A stretch of DNA of 64,000 bases from Carettochelys insculpta (lineage: Eukaryota > Chordata > Testudines > Carettochelyidae), in NCBI RefSeq assembly GCF_033958435.1, contig NC_134147.1, positions 43,456,001 to 43,520,000 on the forward strand, in the 5' to 3' direction. Positions 35,505 through 47,166 of the stretch are shown one piece after another (positions within the stretch are counted from its first letter, which is position 1; every line of letters starts with the position of its first letter). The position numbers and the translations under genes were made by a program. The notes under the pieces were generated by a model, which had not been told where the DNA came from, made no database searches, and saw only the letters and a program-made list of their open reading frames with translations.

Positions 35505-35697
35505 CAGCAACGAAGGGTTCTGTGGCACCTTATAGACTAACAGAAAAGTTTTGAGCATGAGCTTTCGTGAGCACAGACTCATCATGTGCTCACGAAAGCT
35601 CATGCTCAAAACTTTTCTGTTAGTCTATAAGGTGCCACAGGACCCTTCGTTGCTGTTACAGATCCAGACTAACACAGCTACCTCTCCGATACTTGAC
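35505..35697 (-). mobile_element. Fold-back PLE terminal repeat, young copy
   Basis: The direct repeat AATCATAGTATA flanks it (35493-35504, 35698-35709). The left arm 35505-35575 and right arm 35585-35655 are inverted copies matching at 70 of 71 positions around a 9 bp loop (GACTCATCA). An antisense head (TACAGATCCAGACTAACACA...) follows on the right. On the minus strand the first hammerhead box reads ATGATGA instead of CTGATGA; GAAA and the GC-TCAT-GC-TC stem III are intact. Confidence 0.9.
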
Positions 35698-35709
35698 AAT
35701 CATAGTATA

Positions 35710-38369
35710 ATCACACTATTGTGCATAGCCTTCATTCAGAAGAAGTTTGCAGTGTGTTCCATTTCAAGATACTGAGAAACAATCCAGACACAATCAGCAA
35801 AATCCAAGCAGTTTTGATGAGCTGTTTTTAGGGTTTCTCTGTTCTTTCTGTACCCTGCAAATGAGCCAAATGAGCAGTGGTTTGCCTTTCCATGGAGCAA
35901 TGGAGGTGGAGTGTGGGTGGGACCTCCGGGAGGAAGCCAAGTGGGGGGTGGACCTTGGGGTGAAGCTGGATCAGGTCACAGTATGGCCCCTCCCACTTCT
36001 GTGGAGCTTCCAGGGCTCAGGCACGTCCTCCCCAAATGTGGGAGTCATGCATTATCCTTGCCCACAGCAGCCCATGCGTGGTGGCCATAAATCAGCCATC
36101 TCCCCAGTGCTTCGTTAATCTGTGCTGGGGGCTGTATGGGCCCCATCCAACAGTTAAGAATGCACATGACACAAAAGCAACAGAAAGCCTCTTTTTATCA
36201 TCCTCCCCTCTTTTCCCGTAACCTGCTTTTCTCTGCTGCACTTCCCCAGGGAGACAGCACAGAGGTCGGTCCTTTCTGCCTTAACATCATTTGAACATTC
36301 TGAATTTACAATTGATTGATAGCTTCTCAGGCCATTGTGATCATCTTGTTTGACCTCCTGTGTCACAAAGGCAACTGAAACCCCCTAAAAAATCCTTAGA
36401 GCAAATCTTTTGGAAGAACATCCAAACTCGATTTTAAAACTTGAAAATGTACGGAGGCCAAAGTTAGCATTATCTGTCTGACACATAAAAGCTTACGAAA
36501 ACAATTTCAAAATGTTCTTTTCCTATGCTGAAAATGTTACCTTGTTAATCAAACCAGAACTCTAGCAGTACCTCTCTCCCCTAATGGATGGCAAGCACGC
36601 ATTAGAGATACTTCTGCTACATCATACGAGAATCCTTGAGAGTTATGCAATGCCATTCAAAAGTACAGAACGATCAGCTGACTTGTTGCAGATCCTCCTT
36701 ATGTAGATCCAGGTTAAGATGTTTTAAAAATGAGTCCTGATTTGGAGCGGCTCAGTTGATGTGCCAATCACAAGCACTTTTGAAATCCTTAGCCCCAGCT
36801 ACTTTGTTGGTTAAGGTTCTGGGTCAGGGTCAGGGTAATTTCCTCCACATGGCAGTCAATGCATAGTACCTAGAAAGATTTCATTGAAGTCCACTACCCA
36901 GGCCGTTTTCCTTAGAAGAATTTCCTGAATGTCTCGATTTCTTTGTTTTATCACTGGAAGCTGTGGGGATTCCTACAACAAGGTACGTCTGTGTTTTGCA
37001 AGCCAAAGTGCCATCTGGAGAAATGTTTCTAATATGTACCAGGGTTACGTTTAACAATGTTCACTTTGCTTGAAGGTAAGGATGAAACCATAAAAGAATT
37101 TAGCCTGGTTTTTGTGTATCGCAAAAGTGTTCATTTTATTCTACCAAATCAAGATCTAAGAGAAGACAGTATTAACCCTTACCATGTCATGCATTCTAAA
37201 ATCCACTCAGCAAATTCCTGTTACAGCTTCTTCACTGCACTTGTGAAATTAGCAGGTACGCTCATGTGCCTGTACAAAACTCCCTTTTTTGTGCTTTGGG
37301 GATACTGTATGCAGGGGTGGAGTAGGAACAGGATAAGATATGGGCAAAGAGGTTTTTGCATGCAATAAATAAGACTTGTTGGAAATTTTACTCCAAAATA
37401 CACTCAATCAATAAATATGCAAAAGATATTTAAAATAAATAATTAAAATACAAAGATCTCAACTATTTGCTGATTTAGATTGCATTGAAATTAAGATCAC
37501 AGGGTAAGGAAACCACAATGTCTTATTTTCTGTAGTTAACTTTCACTAAGCCACTATTTCAGTCACAAAGTGCCAGTTCCTCAGCTGGTTAAAATCAGCA
37601 TCGCTCTATTAAGCTCTCCGGAGCTACACAGTTGAAGGCCAAATGCAAACTCCACCTTCATAGATTCTTTAGTGCTCAATTCTCCGTTCTTGTAAATGAA
37701 GCCAGACCAGCCAACTTTAATTCAGGAAATATAAGCTTTGTTTAAAACAACTGACCAACAGGGTGGTCGGATAAGAAACCGTGTTGATGTGGATCACTCA
37801 AAGAGCAGAGTATGTTATAGTACAACAGCAGGCTGCCCAGACGATGACCAAACTGGAGCAGACTGAGAAGGAAACAGCTCCAACTATGATTCCGTCTGTC
37901 ACCGAAACAGCAGTAAAACCTTTTCAAGGAGCAATCGCAAATGCCTAATGAGAATCAGATGCAATGCAGTATAGGCTACAGGGCATATTCTTATCCAGAT
38001 GCACAGGGAATTACATCCATTGACAGAATGTAATTTGGTTTCTTATTGTATTGTTCATGATCGGTGCACGCCAAAGAGCTTTATAAAGGAATTAGTTAAT
38101 TGCTGGCTGCAGCAGGTAGAGAAAAATCACCTTTATGTACTCAGTACTCATTCACACATGGTTGTGGATGGCAGAGTGCTCGCTGGAGTGATGGCTGCTT
38201 ATTCTCAGCCACTTGTAGAAAATGCTATGGGTGCTGTAACTTTTACCTGGACAGTTATTAGATGAGCGAAACGGACTTAATGATAATCTGCAACGGGGGC
38301 GGTGGGAATGGGTTTGTACTCTCTTTTGTGTCTTTCTGACCTAGGGCATACGTACACTACACTACGCAA
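35710..38369. other. Non-coding stretch, nothing recognised
   Basis: No gene is supported. The 36400-37560 and 37560-38290 parts are AT-rich and repeat-poor. A short TACACTACAC fragment of a TIR element lies near 38350. Confidence 0.35.
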
Positions 38370-38830
38370 ATGAGGCCACCCTGCCTGGCACAGCTTCTGC
38401 TGCGGCCGGGGGTTTCCCTCCATCCTCCATCACTCCCCACCTCCCCTACGCAGTTTCTGCCAGGAGGCCTGGGCAGTGGTGCTGACAGCTTTTGTGGGCC
38501 TGGGGGTAAGGTGGGAGGGGATCTGTCTCCCTGCCCCAAGAAGGGGTGGGGCCAAGGGCATACAGGGGGGCTTAGAAAAGTCAGCCTGCCCACCCCCACC
38601 CCCGGTTCCCTCAGAGCCGCATGCGGAGAAGGGGCACCGTGCTCCGTGGGGCTTCAAAGTGGCCCAGAGGCAAAACTGCCCCTTTTGCCCCCCGGTGGAG
38701 GGCCTGGGCCTGGGCCTTCACACCACACACACACCCTGCAGCCCCCGGCACAGCTCCTCTCAGGGCTCAGGGGCTCCCTGGGGCTGGAATGGAGACGCAG
38801 AGGCTGACAGCTAGTTTGTCAGGAAGGAGC
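38370..38830 (+). repeat. GC-rich dispersed repeat, copy 4
   Basis: GGGCCTGGGGGTAAGGTGGG, CCCAAGAAGGGGTGGGGCCA and CTCAGAGCCGCATGCGGAGA match the block order of the 33.9 and 13.8 kb copies. The long open frame across it reflects GC-rich composition. Confidence 0.6.
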
Positions 38831-39439
38831 CCTGAGTGAGCAGCCAGCTGCTGGCTGAGAAGAGCACGTTTGGGGGTGGGAGGGGAGGGAGAAGCCCTGC
38901 CTCTGGCAGGAGAGAACAGCCAGGCAGCAGAGGTGGCACGGGGCCACCCTTAGGCGTATGAGAACACATGGCTCATAGGTGCATCCAGTAATTTGGTGCT
39001 CCAAATCTGGGGGCCCTACACGGCTGCGTGCTTCACGTATGCCTAGGGATGGCCCTGCTGGGAGGGGGAATGCTCATGAACCTACCTGTGCTAGGTCAGC
39101 TGGAGCTAGTGCGTGGGCAGTGGCTTAAGGTAACTGTCCGGGTATGTGCCTGGGACAGCGGCAGGCAACCTGCAGCTTGTGGGCTGCATGCAGCCCACTG
39201 GGGCTCTACCTGCAGCCCCGGACCCTCTCTGTGCCCTCTCCCCCCCACGCTTCTTGTGCACTGGGGCACCAGAGCCCTGCATGCCCTACTCTCCCAGCAC
39301 TTCCCGAGTACCACCATTCAGCTCTTTGCTAACAGCCAGCTGACTTTTACCTCAGGCATAGGGGAAAAGCTGCAGAGTTCCCAGGTTCCGTTCTGACTGG
39401 GGTCTGCTGGCTTTGTAAGAGCAGCCAGCCTGCACTAGG
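38831..39439. other. Non-coding stretch with possible hAT end
   Basis: CGGCAGGCAACCTGCAGCTT near 39160 resembles the end of a hAT element, but no partner end was found. Confidence 0.3.
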
Positions 39440-39620
39440 GGAGAGCTGAATTAAATTCCTGCTCTGGCACAAACATCCTGTGTGACCCTGGGCCAGTCGC
39501 CTAGTTGCTGGGTCTCAGTTCTCCATTTGTTACCTGGGGTAAGAGGCCTTCCCTCTTTCACAGGGGTGCTGAGAGGACAAGTAGGCTTGAGGTTGGGAGG
39601 CACTGAGGGGTGAAAAGGGC
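39440..39620 (+). mobile_element. MIR SINE, sense
   Basis: The core motifs CTGTGTGACCCTGGGCCAGT, TCTCAGTTCTCCATTTGT and GGTGCTGAGAGGACAAGTA occur in MIR order and spacing. MIR is an old amniote CORE-SINE. Confidence 0.75.
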
Positions 39621-40370
39621 CCAGAAGTTCCTAAACTAGAAATATGAACATCTACAACATTATGCATCCTGCTACCAGAATTCACATCCAAATGAATAGC
39701 AAGACACATGTTAGAGGCAATTACTTTCCAATTACCGCTGTTGCATTCAACTCAAACATGGTTTCTAAGCTCTCAGACTGAAGCAGGTATTATTGCTACA
39801 AGTAATGACAATTTGCTGAAAGAGAGAAGCAAGAGCTGGCTTTGTACTCTGCTATTGCTACAGACCGCTCAGCTCCTCCTGAACATGTTGCAACCGCTAG
39901 AGGCCCTGAGGTCAACAGACCTTGTGCTACAGCCAAACTTCGTGCAGGCTTTTCTTACGGAGGTCTGTTAGCTGTGCAGAACTTAATAGCTGCAGGCTCA
40001 GCAATAACCTGAGACAAACAAACGATGCTGTTTGAATGCGTGATGTGCCTCACTTCAGTGTAGATTCTTGCTTTCTGGTGAGGTCTGTCATACCTGAAAA
40101 TATCATCATTTATTGCAAAATAACATGGCTGACAGGTGTCTCTCCTACCCAGAGAAGGACGTTAAGGAAGCGACAGAAGAAATGAAGAGCATTCAGAAGG
40201 ATGGATGGGTCTAAACAGGTCAGCCAAGAACCCAAATGTGGGCAGTGAGTGAATGTACCCATTGTTCACACTCAGCAGAGATGAACTGGTCCAGCCCCTT
40301 GCTTCTGATCAGTTTAGAGAGTCTGTTGTTTAATTCTTGTTGCCTTTTTCAATGTTCACTTTCGATACGT
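39621..40370. other. Non-coding stretch, nothing recognised
   Basis: No gene or clear repeat is supported. Confidence 0.35.
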
Positions 40371-41151
40371 TGTCAAGGTTGTTCCCACTTTGGCACCTCA
40401 AGTGAGCCTGCAAGAAACCTTAAAAATACCCTGCCACTAAGTCTTCTAACATGCCAAGGTCACAGATTCCCTGATCCTGGGTGAAACGCTGCCACCACTG
40501 AAGTGCAAAAAACTCCTTTGTGACCCCAGGCAGACACACTTGGGACTGTCTTCCTGCGGGGTAACCCCAAGCTCTTAACCCTTCCTCAGGAAGGGCTTGA
40601 AAACAAACGGCAATTTCTCAAAAGTCAACCCTTCAGGCTGCAGCTGGTGCGCACACAAACTCCTGCGTTCTAGGCCACCAAAAATCAGATCACCGTCTGC
40701 CAAATTATTTTAGTAACTAAATAAAGACGACACGCTGGATTGCTAGGTGTTACATATCAACTAAAAAAAGGTAGAGTAAAGCACAGATAGTTGCTTGCCT
40801 AGAATTCAGTTCAAAAATTAGTGTCCAGCAGAGGTTTACGTCAGAGAAATCCCACGAACCAACCCCCAGATTAAAGGAAATAACTTGATCGTATCTGGCT
40901 GAACATCCCCTTTCTGCTCAAATCTTTTGTCTCAAGAGCACCACTGGAAATTCTGGGCCTGGTTCCTGGCTTTACTCATCTCTCCGAGCTCAGCTCTGCT
41001 CCCATAAAAGACTGCAACAGGCACATTACCACTTACAGTTCAGATCTCACATTGTCTTCCCATTGGCTCTTTGCCAGCACTTCCTGGCTAGTTTCAGGGA
41101 CCCACTGTCTCTGGGTTTAACCCTTATGGGTAAGTTAGTTCACGGAATGAC
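40371..41151 (-). mobile_element. LTR repeat, family TGTCA...TGACA, copy B
   Basis: It starts TGTCAAGGTTGTTCCCACTT and shares CTTAAAAATACC, GGCAGACACACTTGGGA, CGGGGTAACCCCAAGCTCTT and TTGCTAGGTGTTAC blocks with copy A in the same order. The right end is degenerate, placed near GGAATGAC, and no flanking duplication was found. Confidence 0.65.
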
Positions 41152-41699
41152 TGGGATGTCCAGAAAAGGGCAGCAGCCCTTCCATCCATCACACGTGAAT
41201 AAAGTGATTTTTTTTCAGAGGAGCCAAACTCCAGGGAACAAACATGGAAACTTGGCACTTTGGGGATGAGAGGAGCATTCCCAGCCAGGAAAGCACATGT
41301 GCCGTTAACGTGCTTGAGAACAACACACTATACAAACTCCCTGGGGTGGGGCAAGCTGTGCTCACTGAAAGATCAGGGTGGTGATGGGAAGGAAGGTCTC
41401 TGTCTGCTTTATTCAGCTTTGACTTGAGCTGCTCTAATTTATGCTGGGAACAATGGCTCCTAGAACTATCGTACCAATATCAGCTTGCCAGCCACCTCAC
41501 CACACCCTGTCTGTCAGGAATGGGTAGTGCTAAGACATTAGGTTGGCTCACTGCCACTCTATGCAAAAGGAACCCCCAAGTGTCACTTTGGATACCTTTG
41601 TGGCTGTGTGGGAGATGGGCTTTTTTTGTGCAGGTACAGCCCAATACCCTGTACCAGAACCTTGACAGCTCCAGCCACAGGATCACTGGCAGGAGGGCA
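41152..41699. other. Non-coding stretch, nothing recognised
   Basis: No gene or clear repeat is supported. Confidence 0.3.
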
Positions 41700-42100
41700 G
41701 GGGTCCCTGGCAGCCCCGCAGTGGGGTGCTGGCTGGGGCACAGAGCCTTGCTGGCAGCTCCAGCCCTGAGAACCTGGCCAGGGGAACCCCAGCAGCCCTG
41801 TGGCTGGGAGCTCTGCCAGCAGCTCCAGCCACCAGGGACCCTGCCAGGGCAGGGGGAATCCCAGCAGCCCTAAGGCTGGGACCCAGTCAGGGTGCGGAAC
41901 TGTGCTGGCAGCTCTAGCCCTGGGGACCTGGCCAGGGCCTGGAAAATCCCAGCAGCCCTAAGGCTGGGACCCAGTCAGGGTGCGGAACTGTGCTGGCAGC
42001 TCTAGCCCTGGGGACCTGGCCAGGGCCTGGAAAACCCCGGCAGCCCCAGGTCTGGAAGTCGGCTGAGGCACAGAGCCCCACCAGCAGCCCCAGCCTGGGA
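41700..42100. repeat. GC-rich minisatellite, 72-88 bp units
   Basis: AAYCCCAGCAGCCC-type starts lie at 41785, 41857, 41945 and 42033. The units 41857-41944 and 41945-42032 are 88 bp and nearly identical; the outer ones are diverged. Open frames across it are Ala/Gly/Pro-rich and not credible as protein. Confidence 0.85.
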
Positions 42101-44334
42101 ACCCCCGTGGAAGGAGGGGAAGTGGGGTGAGGAGTCTTCTGAATACTGGCTCCTCTTTTTTTTTTTTTTAAACAAAAAAGGCACTGGTGGTGGGTCTTTA
42201 GTGTCTGATATCCGTATACATCCTCAATGCAAATAGGACAATGAGGGTCAAGGAGAAACAGTCAAAAGGAAGATGTCATTTAACATTTCACAAAGCTGGA
42301 TCTGAACCCCAATTCTGCCAATGGCTTCCCTCCCTGGGCGGCTGGAACAATGTCTATAGTGGGCTGCTGAGAGCCACTGAACTGAGCTGCATATCTTGTA
42401 TGTGATGAAAACTACTTCAAGTCTGGGGGTGCAACAGCACCCCTAGCACCCCAGTTCCAGCTCCTGTGTTCCCGCCTGTGCTTTTTTCTATTACCACTCT
42501 GGAGAAACATTGGAGCCCACTCCCCACAACCTAGGGATACGTTCCATCAGTAAAACATCAGACTAATGCACTCATTCTACACTGACATCCTGGGGAAACA
42601 TACGTATGATGGGAAAGATTTTATTTTTTCTCATCTGCCTTTTGAGGAATCATTCTAGGACTCAGAAGAATTGTCGTGCCGCATCTGAGATTCAGGGAAA
42701 CTAAACAATGATTAGAAAGTTTGTCTTTATTGCATCCATCTGCTTGGGTAGGATAAGGAGCAGTTCCTTATGATATATAGACGATAACACATCTGCCACT
42801 GGGAGTCCCAGTCCAGAGTGCTAACCCTCTTTAGTTTCTTTCTATTAGGCCCTAGACCAAAACAAAACAAAAACTGAAAATAAAAACAAAACCCCTGTAA
42901 CTGTGTTGCCTTTGCCAGGTCAAGTTCCCAGCACTGCAAGTTCCCAGCACTGCAAGCCAGATGAAAAATCCACACAGTCATGGCACCGTACGACATGTGT
43001 TTAAAAACATTCCAGTGTTTGTAATGGAGAGGTCATCCTTCATTATCCAGAGGCTTTAGGGACGAGACAGCAGTGAGCTATAGAACAAACACACCAGCCA
43101 CAAAAGAAAAAGGAAGCAGAGAAACATTTGAAACACTGAACAGCAATTAAAACCAGGAAGATTAAACTGCGGGGAATTTCAATAGCCTCAGTCTGAGGAC
43201 CTGCACTGGGCACCATTGAAATCAGGGGCAAAATCCCCCTAGGCTGGTAGATGGATTGGGCCCATGTTGTGCTACAATAAGCAAATAATTTTCTCTCTGA
43301 AGAGGGTGAAAGGGCTGTTTCTGGAGAAGGATGTAAGGGTTGCAAGAGCATGAATGCTGCATTGTAGGATGAGCAACAGTAGGGAGGGGTCTGATTCGAG
43401 GGGTGGGAAGGTGAGCAGACACCAGCTCGGAAACAAAAGGAAATTGGACTGCCCAGCCGGGTGATCCTAATGACCCCTCCTGGCCTTAAGATCTAAGCTG
43501 GTAAGTCTATGAAAGAGTCAGTTCACAATTAGCAGGCTCACTCAGAACTGCGAGCAGCAGTAGCCAGTGTGTGACTGCAGAGCCAACAGGCTGGGAGTGG
43601 GGCACGTGCAACCCTCCGGAAATGCTTCCGTGAGCACAGACGCTTGTCCAGTAACAACACTTCCTGGGGAGTCCTGCTCTTGCCCTGCTTTTCTGATCAG
43701 TCGAGCGTTTTGCATCTCGTCCCTCTTCAAAGTCCTTCTCCCTTGGAAATCCATTCAGAGGAACACTGCTTACACTCCAAGGAGTTTGACTTGTCTGTAT
43801 TGACCTTGCCCAGAGGCAACCGCTCGGTGTGATGCCAACACTTAGAGTAATGCCTTGCAGGAGGTGGATGAACAAACAGATGAATAGTCCATGGCTGGGC
43901 TGTGGACACTTGCATGGAACTGATACTTTTCCTCCTTTGATGCTGTTTGGCCCCCATCCAATGAGATCAGCATGCCTGGGGCCTCGGTGACTGAGGCTGG
44001 GGTTGAGGCCTCTGATTTTCTCACTACCATCCAGGAACCAGCAGGTTGGACTCACTTCTATGGATCCCAGAACCTGCCCTCTCTTTGGGGCCCTTTTAAA
44101 ATGCCAAAACTAATCTTCCCAAGCTTTTACAATACTTACAGGCCTGACTCAGAACCAGTGAGGTCTTTCCACTCAGTTTAGAGGGCTTTGGATCAGGCCC
44201 TGTGGTACTGGCATTTCTCAGTGCACAGGTCACCTTCACAAGAGACATTTCACTGTTTCTTACTACAAGTTGCACCACTGAAAATGGCATTTTCTTGTCC
44301 AGTAACATCTGTGGTCCAGTAGGACAGGAGGATC
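42101..44334. other. Non-coding stretch
   Basis: No gene is supported. A 182-codon minus frame at 43507-44055 has no family resemblance. CAAGTTCCCAGCACTG is duplicated in tandem near 42919-42955. Confidence 0.35.
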
Positions 44335-44632
44335 AGCTGGGACCAGGTTCAGCAACCTGGCTTGGGGAAGCAGGGAGCAGGCCAGAGCCACTTGGCAAAC
44401 CCCCAGCCTACAGCAAGCAGGACCAGCGCCAGAGCTCCCAGCAGTGGACTGCAACTGAAGCGCCATAGCAGCCCCTGGGAGCATGGAGCCAGGGTCAGAC
44501 CCCTGTGGCAGTGCAGGGCTGGGGCTGGAGCCCCATGGCAGCCCCACAGCAGCCTCCCCTGTTCTGGCAAATTCTCTCGTTTCGGTCCGGTCGGGTCCTG
44601 ATGGTGCCAGACCAGGGAGGTCCAACCTGTAT
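44335..44632. mobile_element. GC-rich block ending in a TIR-element terminus
   Basis: The right end (GGCAAATTCTCTCG, then GGTCGGGTCCTGATGGTGCC and AGGGAGGTCCAACC) matches the right end of the 49.1 kb element. The GC-rich interior is not shared, so this may be a variant or a chimera. Confidence 0.5.
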
Positions 44633-45010
44633 GATCTTTCTGAAAACCAAATGGTTTTCAATTTCCACACCTCAGTGCCCCCATCCTGAGCCTTTGAGCC
44701 CCTGAAGCCCACAGCTTCTAGTCCCCTGATTTTGGTGTAGGGCCCTCTTGCACCCAACTCTCATCTGTGAAGGTGTAAGCCCCACCACGCCAGCCACTGG
44801 AACAACAGTGAGAGGCAACCAGTATTGCAAGCAGGGGTTTCCTCAAAGGTATCCAGCCTGAGTCACTGACATCAGGCTTACCCCTAGCCCCTGCACAAGG
44901 AATCCACCCCCTGGAAAAAAAAATCAAAGACCCATTAAGGCCTCCCCCAAAAGGCACAAATTCCATATTTCTCCCACCTCCCAAACCCATCCTCACCCCC
45001 AACCCCCATC
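44633..45010. other. Non-coding stretch, nothing recognised
   Basis: No gene or clear repeat is supported. Confidence 0.3.
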
Positions 45011-45018
45011 CTCTAACC

Positions 45019-45192
45019 CATGGGTGTCCAACCTTTCGGCTTGCCTGGGCCGCATTGAGTGAAGATAGTCTTGGGCCGCGTACAAAATATATAATATAGT
45101 TAATGTATATAAATCACATAATAATGTTAAAAGTTTACGATCTTGTGGGGCCGCATTACTGGCTGTCCAGGGCCGCAGGTTGGACACGCCTG
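45019..45192 (+). mobile_element. Non-autonomous hAT element with perfect 8 bp duplication
   Basis: CTCTAACC flanks both sides (45011-45018, 45193-45200). Ends CATGGGTGTCCAACC and GGTTGGACACGCCTG are inverted. The left GGGCCGCATTGAGTGAAGAT and right GTTTACGATCTTGTGGGGCC blocks resemble the mammalian MER30-type hAT-Charlie MITE as I remember it. Confidence 0.9.
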
Positions 45193-45200
45193 CTCTAACC

Positions 45201-45847
45201 TTTCATGCTTCCCCCACACACACCACGCCCAGCATACTCAAAGCCCTCCCTGACTTTTCATGATCACTGCTGGCCACAGCAGCAGAGTTCTCCTACGCTC
45301 CTACACAGGCGTGCAGCCTGAGGCACAGCCTAGGCCATCAAAATGACAAAGTAACGTTTGTGGCTTCAGTCTGTGAAGGCTCTGGGTTGAGCAGCAAAAC
45401 ACCAAGCACGAGGGCATGCCGCTGGGTACCATTAAAGATGATGTCCCGTGGTGACTAGATATTAAAGGCTTGATTCTTCATTCTGAATTTCCACCCGCAC
45501 TTGGGCTCAGCCATTTCTTTTAATGTAGAATTTTATGGGCATTTCCAGGGGGATTTTTCTGTTTATGTTTTATTTTAGTGCTGATGCTGAATCATCTAGA
45601 AACTGAGGCCTGGGTTGGGTTTCAATGTGCTTTTAGAAATTATCTGCATGCACAGATCAACCGGAATTAGAAGTGAACCTTATACCTGTTTTTTAATTAT
45701 TATTGTTTTTGGTTAGTGTCCCTCCAATTCACTCCCAGTCATATTGCATGGAACTAAAAGTATCTGGCCCCTCACGCTCCTGAGCCACTCAAAGTTTGTT
45801 ATTCTCTGTATCTCTCAGTCCACCCTTGTACAGAAAGGTCCTTGGGG
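45201..45847. other. Non-coding stretch, nothing recognised
   Basis: No gene or clear repeat is supported. Confidence 0.3.
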
Positions 45848-45936
45848 TTGCTGTTCTTCAGTCTGTTAGTCGATAAGGTGACACAGGACTTCTTGTTGTC
45901 AAAGATGCAGACTAACTCGGCTACCTCTCTGATACT
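45848..45936 (-). mobile_element. PLE terminal-repeat fragment (head and outer arm)
   Basis: On the minus strand it reads TATCAGAGAGGTAGCCGAGT, then AACAAGAAGTCCTGTG and CACCTTATCGACTAACAGAC, and breaks off before the hammerhead part. Confidence 0.7.
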
Positions 45937-46029
45937 AGTCTACAAAGCGTTGCAGCGGTTTGCCTTACTTTGCATTCCATGCTATGGGTTTTGGGACAAA
46001 TAAAAGTTCCTGTGCGCAGCAGATAACTT

Positions 46030-46440
46030 CTGGTGGGCAGCTCACCTCCAGTTTTTCTACACCCTTTCTGTATGTTGGTGACCAAAACTGGACAGCACTA
46101 GCTGAGGCCTAATCAGCGCCAAGTAGAGCAGTGCTATCACCTTCGGTGACCTGAAAGCTAAGCATCTACTAACGTAGCCAAAATTGCATTTTCCACCCCC
46201 CACCCCGCCCCCCCACAATAGCATCACGTATCTGACTCATGTTGAGGCTGCGATCCATCACAACTCCCAGATCCTTCTCAGTGGCTACTGACTGCCCACT
46301 TATCCCCCATTCTGTATTTGTGGACTTGGTTTTTCTTCCCAACAAGCAGCACCTCACCTTTGTCTTGGTGGAATTTCATGTTGTCTGCAACACAGTTCTT
46401 CATTTCATAAAAATCCCTTTGAATTTTAGCTCTCTCCCCC
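46030..46440 (-). mobile_element. CR1 LINE fragment, antisense
   Basis: The minus strand reads MKFHQDKGEVLLVGKKNQ and EKDLGVVMDRSLNMS, the region after the RT catalytic motif in CR1/L2-type ORF2, then a CR1-like 3' part with an interrupted frame. A hAT element is inserted at its right side. Confidence 0.75.
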
Positions 46441-46444
46441 CAAG

Positions 46445-46754
46445 CAGTGGTTCCCAACCTTTTCGGTAGTGAGAACCCCCAATCACACCCCCAAACTGTT
46501 TGGGGACCCCCATCAAAGCCAACACTAGCTGCTATGTACACTTTATTAAGTGAAAAAGGAACCCACAACAGATTTTCAGACAGCAATTAATATCATTGGA
46601 AGATATTTAATTTAAAAATAATAATCGATTGTAACTTGGCAATTTATTTAAAACTTATTTGCTATGATCATTTTTATTTATCTTTTCCACAAATGCCCCA
46701 GCACTACCCTCATGGACCTCTAGGGATCTGCAGACCCTGGCTTAGGAACCACTG
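46445..46754. mobile_element. hAT element (CAGTGGTTCCCAACC ends) inserted in CR1
   Basis: The left end CAGTGGTTCCCAACCTTTT and the reverse complement of the right end (CAGTGGTTCCTAAGCC) are hAT-type inverted repeats. Flanking octamers CCCCCAAG and CTCCAAAA match at six of eight bases. The AT-rich interior carries no transposase. Confidence 0.75.
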
Positions 46755-46762
46755 CTCCAAAA

Positions 46763-47166
46763 CACCAACTCCATGGGTGCTCTGGGACTGGAGCCCCTTG
46801 ATGTGGAGTCCCTCTAGTTATTATCACATCTTTTAGGACCTTTCAGCCCCTGAGGGCTCCCTTTCTTCCTAACTGGTCTCTCCATGTACCTTGCCTTTTA
46901 TTTCTGAGTTGGTTGAAATCTGCTTTTTTGAAGTCCAGTATCCTTGTTCTGCTCTTCTCCCATCCCCCTTTCCTCAGGATCTTGAATTCCATCAACCCAC
47001 GGTCACATCCTTCCAAGTTCCTGAACACCTTTGCATTTGCTACTAATTCATCCCGGTTGGTCACAGCTAGATCCAAATCAGACGATCTCCTCCTTGTTTC
47101 TCCATCTTCCTGAATCACAAAATTGGCCCCTACATATTGGTGGAAAGAATGACTCCTTGTGTTCAT
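46763..47166 (-). mobile_element. CR1 LINE ORF2 fragment, endonuclease end, antisense
   Basis: The minus strand 46843-47166 reads SSDLDLAVTNRDELV, RGLMEFKILRKGGWEKSRT and LDFKKADFNQLR, which match the CR1 segment that joins endonuclease and RT (DLVLTNKEELV... EFKILR... LDFRRADF). It may belong to the same element as 46.0 kb, with the RT core lost. Confidence 0.75.

Noticed and set aside
36800..36835. Interstitial telomere-like GGTCAGGGTCAGGG
   Set aside because: Only two GGGTCA units and not the vertebrate TTAGGG motif.
41700..42100. CRISPR-like array
   Set aside because: Repeats are contiguous and long without unique spacers, and the genome is vertebrate; it is a minisatellite.
43507..44055. 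A 182-codon minus-strand frame
   Set aside because: No family resemblance, mixed composition, overlapping frames on both strands; chance open frame.
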